In this document: positions 19,030 through 26,653 of the stretch, in pieces
Layout: the number at the start of each line of letters is the position of its first letter
How positions within the stretch are numbered: position 1 is the stretch's first letter
Assembly (NCBI RefSeq): GCF_017094525.1
Contig: NZ_CP064788.1
Location: 1,907,030-1,971,029 of the forward strand
Source: Halapricum desulfuricans
GTDB lineage: Archaea > Halobacteriota > Halobacteria > Halobacteriales > Haloarculaceae
Length of the DNA stretch: 64,000 nt
Reading direction: 5' to 3'
The notes under the pieces: generated by a model
What the model was told of the DNA's origin: nothing
The model's database searches: none
What the model saw: the letters and a program-made list of their open reading frames with translations, nothing else
Position numbers and translations under genes: made by a program

Positions 19030-19185
19030 ATGAGCGACTCCGACAAGACCAGCGAGGCACTGCAACGTGTCCGGGAGACGTTCGAAACGGCGGCAGACGA
19101 GGCCGAAGACATGGGCGAGAAGGCCCGAGAGGAAGTCGAAGAGGCGATCGACGAACTGGAAGAGCGAATCGAGAAACTGCGGTAG
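19030..19185 (+). CDS. small acidic coiled-coil protein, function unknown
   Basis: This 51-residue protein is dominated by Glu, Asp, Lys and Arg with a heptad-like pattern (about residues 12-51), so it is probably one long helix or coiled coil. It starts with ATG 113 bases upstream of, and divergent from, coaBC. No catalytic motif is visible. Codon use and amino-acid composition fit a real haloarchaeal gene, but nothing else supports it. Confidence 0.5.
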   Translation: MSDSDKTSEALQRVRETFETAADEAEDMGEKAREEVEEAIDELEERIEKLR

Positions 19186-19249
19186 TCGGGACGCGACATC
19201 GCGTTCGCCAACAGTCAGTTCTATAGTCGCGGCATCCGAACCCGCGTCC

Positions 19250-19777
19250 GTGTCCGACGACACCCGTCACGACCGTCTCTCCAGACAGTCGACGCCCGGC
19301 CCTCGGAACTCGCTGATGCACTGGCCGGAGACGCGCCATCCCCTGCGGATCGTCGTCAATTTCGTGATCGTCTGGCTCGTCCGTTACTCCCCGAGCCTGC
19401 GGGCGAAAAACTGGCTGCTTCGACGGCTCGGTTCCGACGTGGGAACCGGCGTCGCCTGGGCGCTGACGGCCACCCCCGACGTCTTCTGGCCGGAGTTGAT
19501 CACCGTCCGCGAGGACGCGATCGTCGGCTACGACGCGACGATCCTCTGTCACGAGTACCTGCAGGACGAGGTCCGGACCGGCGAGGTCGTGGTCGGCGAG
19601 CGGGCGATGATCGGTGCCGGTGCGGTCGTCCTCCCCGGCGTCGAGATCGGCGCGGACGCACAGGTCGCGGCCAACTCGTTAGTCGACGCGGACGTGCCGC
19701 CCGGCGCGACCGTGGCCGGCGTCCCCGCCGAAGTCGTCTCCGGACCCGACGGGTCCGACCCGGACTCGGGTGCGTGA
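19250..19777 (+). CDS. hexapeptide-repeat acyltransferase family protein
   Basis: I chose GTG 19250 (175 residues); ATG 19316 is an alternative. Residues about 95-160 show left-handed beta-helix hexapeptide repeats (VVVGERAMIGAGAVVLPGVEIGADAQVAANSLV), ending in PPGATVAGVPAEVV, the signature of acetyltransferases of the LacA/maltose acetyltransferase type. The N-terminal half has a hydrophobic segment (IVVNFVIVWLVRY) that may attach it to the membrane. The substrate is unknown. Confidence 0.85.
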   Translation: MSDDTRHDRLSRQSTPGPRNSLMHWPETRHPLRIVVNFVIVWLVRYSPSLRAKNWLLRRLGSDVGTGVAWALTATPDVFWPELITVREDAIVGYDATILCHEYLQDEVRTGEVVVGERAMIGAGAVVLPGVEIGADAQVAANSLVDADVPPGATVAGVPAEVVSGPDGSDPDSGA

Positions 19778-19827
19778 GCGGTCGCCGGGAAACAGGTATT
19801 TGCGGGTCCGGACCGTACGTCCCGCCG

Positions 19828-20925
19828 ATGTCGGATCGCCCCGAGGAGTACCCGCGTCCCGAAGCCCTCTCGCATACCTTCTACGTCTACGAGGTCGATC
19901 GCGGCGACGGCGAGATCAGGTACTACGGCGAGCCGCTGACGCCGAAAGCCAGCGTCGTCGACCGGGTCGCGCCGCTGTTTCGCGATCGCGGGTATCGAGT
20001 CACGCTGCGCTACGAGACCGGCGAGCACGTCCTCGTCGCCCAGAAACGGTCGGTCGGCGTCGACGGGATCCCCTGGGTCAACGTCGCCCTCTTCGCAGCC
20101 ACGATCCTGACGACGCTCGTCGCCGGTGCCCAATGGTACGACATCCCGCTGACGGGGAACCCGATCGCGATCGCGGGGGCGTGGCCGTTCACCGTGGCCG
20201 TGCTGGGCGTGCTCGGCGTCCACGAGTTCGGCCACTACGCGCTGAGTCGCCGCCACGACGTGCAGGCGACGCTGCCGTACTTCATCCCGCTGCCGAACGT
20301 GCTGGGGACGCTCGGGGCGGTCATCCGAATGAAAGACCACCTGCCGAGTCGGACGGCCCTGTTCGACATCGGCGTCGCGGGCCCGCTGGCCGGCCTGGTT
20401 GCGACGGTCGCTGTGACGGCGGTCGGCGTCTCGCTGCCCCCGATCGAGGTGGGTTCGGACGCGCTGATCCGGCAGGTCGAACTCGGGTATCCGCCGCTGA
20501 TCCAGGCGATCGCGTTCGCCCTCGGGGAGCCACTGGTCTACGAGGACCCGTCGCTGATGGTCAACCCCGTCGTGCTCGGCGGGTGGGTCGGGGCGTTCGT
20601 GACCTTCCTCAATCTCCTCCCAGTCGGGCAACTCGACGGCGCACACGTCGCGCGAGCGCTGATCGGCGATCGACTCGACCGCCTCCAGATGGCGGTCCCC
20701 GCCGTCCTGTTTTCGATCGCCGGCTGGCATCTGGTGTTCGGCGACAGTCGCGCTATCACGCTCTGGATAGTCTGGGGCGTGCTCGCGCTGGTGTTGAGCC
20801 GGGTCGGCGGCGCACGTCCGATCGACCAGTCCGGCGTCGACCGCACGCGCAAGGCGATCGGCGTGCTGACGCTCGTGGCCGGACTGCTGTGTTTCACCCC
20901 TGCACCGATCGTCTTCGCCGGATGA
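19828..20925 (+). CDS. site-2-protease-like membrane metalloprotease (M50)
   Basis: This 365-residue protein has a soluble N-terminal domain (1-80), then membrane helices holding the zinc motif HEFGH (132-136) and, later, NLLPVGQLDG with D270, the third ligand. This pattern defines site-2-type intramembrane proteases, which release membrane-anchored regulators. The substrate here is unknown. It starts 50 bases after the acyltransferase gene and is convergent with pyrF (14-base gap). Confidence 0.93.
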   Translation: MSDRPEEYPRPEALSHTFYVYEVDRGDGEIRYYGEPLTPKASVVDRVAPLFRDRGYRVTLRYETGEHVLVAQKRSVGVDGIPWVNVALFAATILTTLVAGAQWYDIPLTGNPIAIAGAWPFTVAVLGVLGVHEFGHYALSRRHDVQATLPYFIPLPNVLGTLGAVIRMKDHLPSRTALFDIGVAGPLAGLVATVAVTAVGVSLPPIEVGSDALIRQVELGYPPLIQAIAFALGEPLVYEDPSLMVNPVVLGGWVGAFVTFLNLLPVGQLDGAHVARALIGDRLDRLQMAVPAVLFSIAGWHLVFGDSRAITLWIVWGVLALVLSRVGGARPIDQSGVDRTRKAIGVLTLVAGLLCFTPAPIVFAG

Positions 20926-20939
20926 GGAGGTGCCGGTTC

Positions 20940-21785
20940 TCACCGGAACTGCTCGAGCCGCGCCGCGAGCTGTCTGGCCGCCTGTCCCGCCGCGCCGAAG
21001 TAGGCGTCCGCGTCGCCGCGGGCCTCCTCGCCGGCGAAGATGATCCCTCGCGAGGAGTTGACCAGCCCCACGTCGAGGCCGGACGCCTCCGGGCCGTCCC
21101 ACTCGACGAGCCCGTGTTCGACGGCGGCCTCGGCGTCGCCGCCCTGCGCGCCGACCCCCGGGACGAGAAACGGGAGATCGGGGACGGCCTCGCGGATAGA
21201 CTGGAGTTCGTCGAGGTTCGTCGCGCCGACGACCAGCCCGACGTTGTCGTTGTCGTTCCAGAGGTCCGCCAGCGCGGCGACGCGCTCGTACAGCGGCTCG
21301 CCGGTGGCCAGTTCGAGGTCCTGCAGGTCCGCACCGCCGGGGTTCGACGTGCGACCGAGGACGAACACGCCGTTGTCCTCGCGCTGGAGGAACGGCTCCA
21401 GGGAGTCGCGGCCCAGATACGGGTTGACCGTGATCGCGTCGGCGTCCAGTCCGTCGGGATCGAGCGCGCTCGCGTACTGGCGGGCCGTGTTGCCGATGTC
21501 GCCCCGCTTGGCGTCCAGCAGGACGGGCACGCCCTTCCCGTGGGCGTAGGCGATCGTCTCCTCGAGGGCGGCCCAGCCGTCGGGCCCCTCGTAGAAGGCC
21601 GCGTTGGGCTTGTAGCAGGCGGCATGCTCGTGGGTCGCGTCGATGATCCGGCGGTTGAACTGAAAGCGCGGCAGGTCGGCGTCGGCGACGGACTCCGGGA
21701 GGCGATCGGGATCCGGATCGAGTCCGACGGAGACGACGCTGTCGACTGCGTCGATGCGCTCGGCCAGCCGGTCGAAGAATCGCAT
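20940..21785 (-). CDS. pyrF: orotidine 5'-phosphate decarboxylase
   Basis: This 281-residue enzyme performs the last step of UMP synthesis. The catalytic array D91-x-K93-x2-D96 is clear in LLDAKRGDIGNTA, with the upstream lysine in CYKPN (K59) and the phosphate-binding end PGVGAQGGD. It is of the longer OMPDC subgroup, as usual in haloarchaea and actinobacteria. Four 30-bp tandem repeats lie 180 bases upstream of its start. Confidence 0.96.
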   Translation of the reverse strand: MRFFDRLAERIDAVDSVVSVGLDPDPDRLPESVADADLPRFQFNRRIIDATHEHAACYKPNAAFYEGPDGWAALEETIAYAHGKGVPVLLDAKRGDIGNTARQYASALDPDGLDADAITVNPYLGRDSLEPFLQREDNGVFVLGRTSNPGGADLQDLELATGEPLYERVAALADLWNDNDNVGLVVGATNLDELQSIREAVPDLPFLVPGVGAQGGDAEAAVEHGLVEWDGPEASGLDVGLVNSSRGIIFAGEEARGDADAYFGAAGQAARQLAARLEQFR

Positions 21786-22124
21786 ACCGGCTACTCGGGC
21801 GGACGGTCACTCAAAGATTGCCTTTGGCCGGCCCGGATCGGACTTGCGGACCGCTGCAAGGGCGGTCAGTCGCTGTCTCCGACTTGCCGGCAGCGCCTTT
21901 CGCACCACCGTTCGTCAGTACGGTTGCCCCGGTCACAACGGAACGGTCCACCCCGTACGCAAAAGATTCTGACATGCGCCAGACAGTCCGATCTATCTCT
22001 GACATGCGCCAGACAGTCCGATCTATCTCTGACATGCGCCAGACAGTCCGATCTATCTCTGACATGCGCCAGACAGTCCGATCTGTCGGCAGCGATACAT
22101 CGACCGACGACAGTCCGCTCGCAT
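21786..22124. other. intergenic region between pyrF and the HD hydrolase gene
   Basis: These 339 bases separate the start of pyrF from the stop of the HD hydrolase gene. The main content is the 4 x 30-bp tandem repeat at 21968-22087. An 84-codon minus-strand ORF and a plus-strand ORF cross the repeats, but both owe their length to the repeat itself. The pyrF promoter should lie at 21786-21850. Confidence 0.6.
21968..22087. repeat. four tandem 30-bp direct repeats
   Basis: The unit begins TCTGACATGCGCCAGACAGT and ends CCGATCTATC; units start at 21968, 21998, 22028 and 22058. The first three are identical and the fourth differs by one base (CTATC to CTGTC). A 30-bp period is close to three helical turns, so equal sites face one side of the DNA. 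Whether these bind a protein (iteron or operator) or are replication slippage products is open. Confidence 0.95.
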
Positions 22125-22949
22125 CTACAGTTCGATCCGCTCGACGATCCGGTCGCCCTCCTGATGGGTGTTGACCGCGACGATCCGGATGTCGTCTTCG
22201 AGCCCCGAACCGTTCAGTTTCGCCTTGAGGAGGTTGTCGACCTGATAGACGCCGGCGGCGTTGTTCATCTCGATTTCCACGAGGACGACGCTGTCATCAC
22301 CCTGCTGGAGACGGACCGTCTCGATCGCCTGACTGGAGACCGTGTTGATCCCCCGACCGCCGTGCTCGTAGGGGATCCGCGAGCGTCCTCGCTCCATATC
22401 AAGCGCGTCGGCAACCCTGACGACGCCTGCCTCCGTCGTGAGCGGCTCCTCTTCGGTGTCGTGACAGAGAATCGCGTGCAGTATCTCGCCCTTGAGTCTG
22501 ATCCGCTCTTCGACGTCGTACGAGGGAATCCCTGGGAGAAATCGATCGAGCACGTCCGCAGCCAGCGGGATCGAGTAGTACGGGTGTTCGTCCCGGTGGA
22601 CGATATGGCCGATATCGTGTAGCGTCGCAGCGAGCGCGATGATGACGGCCTCGTCGGCCTCCTCGAGGCCCTGGTCGGCCGCCCCGTTGAACGGGACTGA
22701 GCCGCGCTTGAGCAGGTCGTAGAGACACAGCGCACGGTTTCGGACGATGGAGATATGTTTCGGTCCGTGATCGTTGTATCGCTTGCGTGCCACGGGGTTT
22801 ACGTTCTGAGCCGCCAGCAGCGCCTGTATCTCGTCGTCGTCTTCGATCCGCTCGAGGACGTCGTTGACGCGCTCGTCCGGGAACGAGTGATCCGCATCGG
22901 GGTCATAGACGCGCCCGGCGGTATCGTCGTCCGTGTCCTGTTCGCTCAT
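22125..22949 (-). CDS. HD-domain metal-dependent phosphohydrolase
   Basis: This 274-residue protein has the full HD motif: YNDHGPKHI (H61), LHDIGH (H111-D112), ILCHDTE (H163) and VADALDMERGR (D181). The family hydrolyses nucleotides or cyclic dinucleotides; the substrate cannot be read. The C-terminal 90 residues look like a small beta-alpha domain. It is transcribed divergently from the DUF502 gene. Confidence 0.9.
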   Translation of the reverse strand: MSEQDTDDDTAGRVYDPDADHSFPDERVNDVLERIEDDDEIQALLAAQNVNPVARKRYNDHGPKHISIVRNRALCLYDLLKRGSVPFNGAADQGLEEADEAVIIALAATLHDIGHIVHRDEHPYYSIPLAADVLDRFLPGIPSYDVEERIRLKGEILHAILCHDTEEEPLTTEAGVVRVADALDMERGRSRIPYEHGGRGINTVSSQAIETVRLQQGDDSVVLVEIEMNNAAGVYQVDNLLKAKLNGSGLEDDIRIVAVNTHQEGDRIVERIEL

Positions 22950-23057
22950 ACGTGTTCGTTGGTCGCCGGCAAAAAACGCTTGCCGATCCGGGAACCGTGT
23001 GTGCCGTCAGTCGCGCGCCGACCGATTTTTGTGGTCCCGTCGTGAGGGTGCAAACGG

Positions 23058-23801
23058 ATGCAGACCGATTCCGAGCGAGGAGCCGAGCAGCGAGGCGTTC
23101 GCGAGCAGATTCGGTCGGCCATGATCGGTGGCCTGGCCGTCACGGTCCCGATACTGGTGACGGTGTTCGTGCTCAACTTCGCGATGAACCTGCTGCTCAA
23201 TTCGGTCGGACCGCTCGCCGCGCTGTTGCAGGTGCTCGGTATCGACAACGATATCGCGTCCACGCTCGCCGCGCTGGTGACACTGCTCGTGATCATCTTT
23301 CTCATCGGGTTCGCCACCGAACGGAGTCGCGCGTCCCGTCGGATCGAGCAGGCGTTCAACCGGGTCGTCTCCGAGATACCCGGGGTCGGAGCGATCTACA
23401 GTAGTTTCAACGAGATGAGCGACCTGCTGCTGGACAGTGACGTCCAGAGCTTTCAGGAGGTCAAACTCGTCGAGTACCCGACCGAGGGATCGTATTGCGT
23501 GGCGTTCGTGACCGCCGAGACGTCCCAGAACATCCGCGACGCGACGGGGATCGACGGGATGACGACGCTGTATCTGCCGATGGCACCGAACCCGGTCATG
23601 GGCGGGTTCGTCGTCCACGTCGACGACGAGCAGGTCTACGACGTCGACATGACAGTCGAGGAGGGGATGCGATCGGTGGTGACCAGCGGCGTCGCGGTCA
23701 ACAGCGCCGAGGACGTGCCGATCGAAGACGTGCCGGGCACCGGCGACCGGTCGATCGTCGAGAACGTCTCGGAGCGGATTTCCGATTCCGGCAGCGAGTG
23801 A
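23058..23801 (+). CDS. DUF502-family membrane protein
   Basis: This 247-residue protein has two N-terminal membrane helices (GGLAVTVPILVTVFVLNFAMN; ALVTLLVIIFLIGFAT) and then a cytoplasmic domain with the family pattern IPGVGAIYSSFNEMSDLL, FVTAETSQN and YLPMAPNPVMGGF. Function of DUF502 proteins is unknown. It ends 5 bases before the archease gene, so the two are probably cotranscribed. Confidence 0.9.
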   Translation: MQTDSERGAEQRGVREQIRSAMIGGLAVTVPILVTVFVLNFAMNLLLNSVGPLAALLQVLGIDNDIASTLAALVTLLVIIFLIGFATERSRASRRIEQAFNRVVSEIPGVGAIYSSFNEMSDLLLDSDVQSFQEVKLVEYPTEGSYCVAFVTAETSQNIRDATGIDGMTTLYLPMAPNPVMGGFVVHVDDEQVYDVDMTVEEGMRSVVTSGVAVNSAEDVPIEDVPGTGDRSIVENVSERISDSGSE

Positions 23802-23806
23802 GCCCG

Positions 23807-24217
23807 ATGAGTTACGAACTGCGCGAACACACGGCCGACGTCGCGGTCGAAGCCACCGGAGAGACGATCGACGCGGTCTTCGGAGCGGTCGCTGACGGTC
23901 TCGCCGCCGCGATGCACGACGACCCGCCCGGGGAAGGCAGACGGTTCGAACTGACCCGGACGGCCGAATCACGGGAGGCGCTCCTCTTTGATTACCTCGA
24001 CGAGCTCATCTACCAGCGAGACGTCAGGGCCGTGCTCCCGGTCGACAACGAGGCGACCGTCCGGGAGACGGCAGACGGGTGGACGGTCACGGCAAGCGCC
24101 CGGGGCGTCCCGCTGTCGTCGATCACGGCTCGGGAAGTCAAGGCTGTCACCTACTCGGAGATGCGACTCGAGTCGACCGCCGACGGCTGGCGAGCGTACG
24201 TGGTATTCGACGTGTGA
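23807..24217 (+). CDS. archease
   Basis: This 136-residue protein begins SYELREHTADVAVEATG, the archease signature with its metal-binding His and Asp, and ends with the conserved AREVKAVTYSEMRLE segment. Archease activates the tRNA-splicing ligase RtcB by helping guanylylation. RtcB is not in this window. ATG 23807 follows the DUF502 stop closely. Confidence 0.95.
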   Translation: MSYELREHTADVAVEATGETIDAVFGAVADGLAAAMHDDPPGEGRRFELTRTAESREALLFDYLDELIYQRDVRAVLPVDNEATVRETADGWTVTASARGVPLSSITAREVKAVTYSEMRLESTADGWRAYVVFDV

Positions 24218-24238
24218 TAACGCTCCGAGAAGTCTCGA

Positions 24239-24415
24239 TCAGGCCTGTTCGGCGGTCCGTTCGTAGGCGGCTTCCAGTCGGTCGATCGCCCGGTGAACCG
24301 GGACGGGGACGCCGGCCCGGCGTGCGACCAGCGCGACCGGCAACAGCGCGATGCCGACCAGCACGGTCAGTTGGTACAGTGCGAACAGGGTCGTGTGGTA
24401 CAGCCGTGATTCCAT
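24239..24415 (-). CDS. small single-helix membrane protein
   Basis: This 58-residue product (MESRLYHTTLFALYQLTVLV...) has one membrane helix (about 8-30), then a charged amphipathic tail rich in Ala, Glu and Arg. It is convergent with archease (21-base gap). Composition and frame are convincing for a real gene, but I do not recognise a family. Confidence 0.6.
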   Translation of the reverse strand: MESRLYHTTLFALYQLTVLVGIALLPVALVARRAGVPVPVHRAIDRLEAAYERTAEQA

Positions 24416-24527
24416 CGGTCTTTCCTCGCCTGAGTGTGGGCTATTCAGCGTATATAAAAATTTCTGACGGAGATATGGTAGTTTGACAGATAATGAAGAA
24501 CTATTGCCGCTACGTCTTGCGATTCAG

Positions 24528-24621
24528 GTATAGTTGGACTATACTCAAGTCGATGTGATTTTCCCCGGAGTGACGGGTAATCGAGCGGTTGGAAACGGCC
24601 GTCATAGCCATAAGTTATGGC
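24528..24621. promoter_or_regulatory. two short inverted repeats between divergent genes
   Basis: GTATAGT-TGG-ACTATAC (24528-24544) and GCCATA-AGT-TATGGC (24607-24621) are perfect arms of 7 and 6 bp with 3-base loops. They sit in the 277-base space between the start of the small membrane gene and the UPF0212 gene, and both are AT-rich. They may be operators or promoter elements; nothing shows which gene they control. Confidence 0.4.
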
Positions 24622-24692
24622 CATTATCGGGGTGGCGTGCGCGCCGGGGCGAATCATAAAACACCAAGAGGCTCGGGCCGGTATGGACGCGT

Positions 24693-25058
24693 ATGAACTA
24701 CCTCGTCGCAATGGAAGCCGCCTGGTTGGTGCGAGACGTCGAAGACATCGACGACGCGATCGGTGTGGCGGTCAGCGAAGCAGGGAAGCGATTGAACGAC
24801 AAGGAGATGGATTACGTCGAGGTCGAGGTCGGTGCGACGGGCTGTCCGGCCTGTGGCGAGCCCTTCGACTCGGCCTTTATCGCCGCCGACACGGCGCTTG
24901 TCGGTCTCGTCCTGGAGATGAAAGTGTTCAACGCCGAGAGCATGGAACACGCCCAGCGGATCGCCAAGAGCGAAGTCGGTGGTGCGCTCCGGGATGTCCC
25001 GCTGAAAGTGATCGAAACCGTCGAATTCGAAGCGGACGAAGAGGAAGTCGAAGCGTGA
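24693..25058 (+). CDS. UPF0212 (DUF555) family protein
   Basis: This 121-residue acidic protein belongs to a family found only in archaea. A Cys-x2-Cys ([13 protein letters not shown], about residues 50-62) may bind metal. The family pattern [27 protein letters not shown] and [13 protein letters not shown] is well kept. The function is unknown. Confidence 0.9.
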   Translation: MNYLVAMEAAWLVRDVEDIDDAIGVAVSEAGKRLNDKEMDYVEVEVGATGCPACGEPFDSAFIAADTALVGLVLEMKVFNAESMEHAQRIAKSEVGGALRDVPLKVIETVEFEADEEEVEA

Positions 25059-25112
25059 CGACCGTCCGGGGCCGCCGGTAGCTTTTTGCATTACCCTGGG
25101 TTATACAGTGGC

Positions 25113-25655
25113 ATGAAACTCCCGACGCCGGAAGACCTGCGCGAGCGCCGGACGGAGCTGGATCTCACCCAGAGCGAGCTGGCCGAGCGAGCCGAGGTGT
25201 CCCAGCCGCTGATCGCCCGGATCGAGGGCGGCGACGTCGACCCCCGGCTCTCGACGCTCCGGCGGATCGTCAACGCCCTGGAGGAGGCCGAAGGGAGCAT
25301 CCTTCGCGCCTCGGACCTGATGAACGAAGCCGTCGTCAGCGTCGCGCCGGACGACTCGGTCCGCCACGCCAAGGACGTCATGGACGGGAAGGGCTACTCG
25401 CAGGTGCCGGTGATCCGTGACGGGTCGCCGATCGGCCTGATCGGCAACACCGACATCCGACAGCGGTCCGACGAGAACGTGGGCGAACTCCCGGTCGCGG
25501 AGGTCATGCACGAGTCGATCGCACAGGTCGAACCCGACGCCACGATCGACGAGGTCGACACGTATCTCGATCACAAGGCCGCCGTGCTCGTCGTCGAGAG
25601 CGGACGGACGGTCGGCATCATCACCGACGCCGACATCGCCGCCCACGTTTCCTAG
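25113..25655 (+). CDS. XRE-type HTH regulator with paired CBS domains
   Basis: This 180-residue protein has an N-terminal helix-turn-helix (about 5-60: LRERRTELDLTQSELAERAEVSQPLIARIEGG) followed by two CBS motifs (about 66-120 and 125-180; SQVPVIRDGSPIGLIGNTDI and AAVLVVESGRTVGIITDADI). CBS pairs usually sense adenine nucleotides. I chose ATG 25113 over the in-frame ATG at 25086, because the motif begins there. The target genes are unknown. Confidence 0.92.
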   Translation: MKLPTPEDLRERRTELDLTQSELAERAEVSQPLIARIEGGDVDPRLSTLRRIVNALEEAEGSILRASDLMNEAVVSVAPDDSVRHAKDVMDGKGYSQVPVIRDGSPIGLIGNTDIRQRSDENVGELPVAEVMHESIAQVEPDATIDEVDTYLDHKAAVLVVESGRTVGIITDADIAAHVS

Positions 25656-25741
25656 GTCGTCGGGCCGACCCGCCGGTACCGAAGTGGTGGTCTCGCGCCG
25701 ACGGACAAGATTGATACAACGGGGTGTGCTACTGAACCGTA

Positions 25742-26470
25742 ATGTCGCTGTTGCCCTCGAAGCCGGACACGCCGGCCGCCGAGGCCGAGTCCGAACCGCG
25801 GGTCATCGGCGTCGACAGCGACGACGCCGACGACGTGATCTCGGCGCTCTCTTCGGATACTGCCCGACGGCTACTGGCCGAACTCCACGAGGAACCCGCC
25901 CCGCCCGCTGAACTGGCCGACCGCGTCGATACGTCCCTGCAGAACGCCCAGTACCACCTCGAGAACCTCCAGTCGGCCGGCGCGGTCTCCGTCGTCGACA
26001 CGGCTTACTCCGAGAAAGGACGGGAGATGGACATCTACGCGCCGGCCGACCAGCCGCTGGTCATCTTCGCCGGCGGCGAGGACGAGACGACCGGTCTCAA
26101 GGCGGCGCTCTCCCGACTGATCGGCGGCCTCGGCGTCCTCGGGATCGGGAGCCTCGCGGTCCAGCGGCTCTACGGCGACGCTGGAGTCGGGAGCGACGCA
26201 GTACCGGCCGGCAACGAGACGACTGGTGGGGCCGCCGGCACGACGCCGACCGGCGAGACTGCCGTGAACGGGACTGACTACGTCCTCCAGGCGACGAACG
26301 CGACGACGACTGCGACGGACGCAGCGACGACAGCGACGGACACAGCGACGACAGCGACGCCGACTCCGGAAGCGACCGACGCGGCGGCCGGCATCGAGCC
26401 CGGACTGCTGTTTTTCGCCGGCGGCGCAGTCATCCTCGCGCTGTGGCTACTGGTCTGGTATCTCCGGTAG
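25742..26470 (+). CDS. ArsR-like winged-helix protein with C-terminal membrane helix
   Basis: In this 242-residue protein, residues about 28-105 are a winged helix (VISALSSDTARRLLAELHEEPAPPAELADRVDTSLQNAQYHLENLQ). A second hydrophobic stretch follows (AALSRLIGGLGVLGIGSLAV), then a Thr/Ala/Asp-rich linker (about 185-220, runs of TTTATD) and a final membrane helix (PGLLFFAGGAVILALWLLVWYLR). It looks like a membrane-tethered regulator. The site-2 protease 5 kb away is a conceivable partner, but that is speculation. Confidence 0.85.
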   Translation: MSLLPSKPDTPAAEAESEPRVIGVDSDDADDVISALSSDTARRLLAELHEEPAPPAELADRVDTSLQNAQYHLENLQSAGAVSVVDTAYSEKGREMDIYAPADQPLVIFAGGEDETTGLKAALSRLIGGLGVLGIGSLAVQRLYGDAGVGSDAVPAGNETTGGAAGTTPTGETAVNGTDYVLQATNATTTATDAATTATDTATTATPTPEATDAAAGIEPGLLFFAGGAVILALWLLVWYLR

Positions 26471-26653
26471 CTCAAAACGCCGTTTGACCTTCCGGTACGC
26501 CCTTTATGTTACCGCCGATAGGCGCAGATGGTGACGGCGACACGCGGTCCGGCCACCCGCGAACGCACGTGCCGTCGCCGTCTCCCGCTGGTCCGTTTTT
26601 CGGCCCTCCAACAGGGATCGTCGACCCGAACGTTGACGTGACCTATCGACGAA

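Noticed and set aside
19549-21810. 753-codon minus-strand ORF across the protease and pyrF region
   Set aside because: Arg- and Pro-rich out-of-frame translation; real motifs lie in the other frames.
21811-22065. 84-codon ORF MSEIDRTVWR... over the 30-bp repeats
   Set aside because: It repeats a decapeptide only because of the 30-bp tandem unit; the rest is not coding-like.
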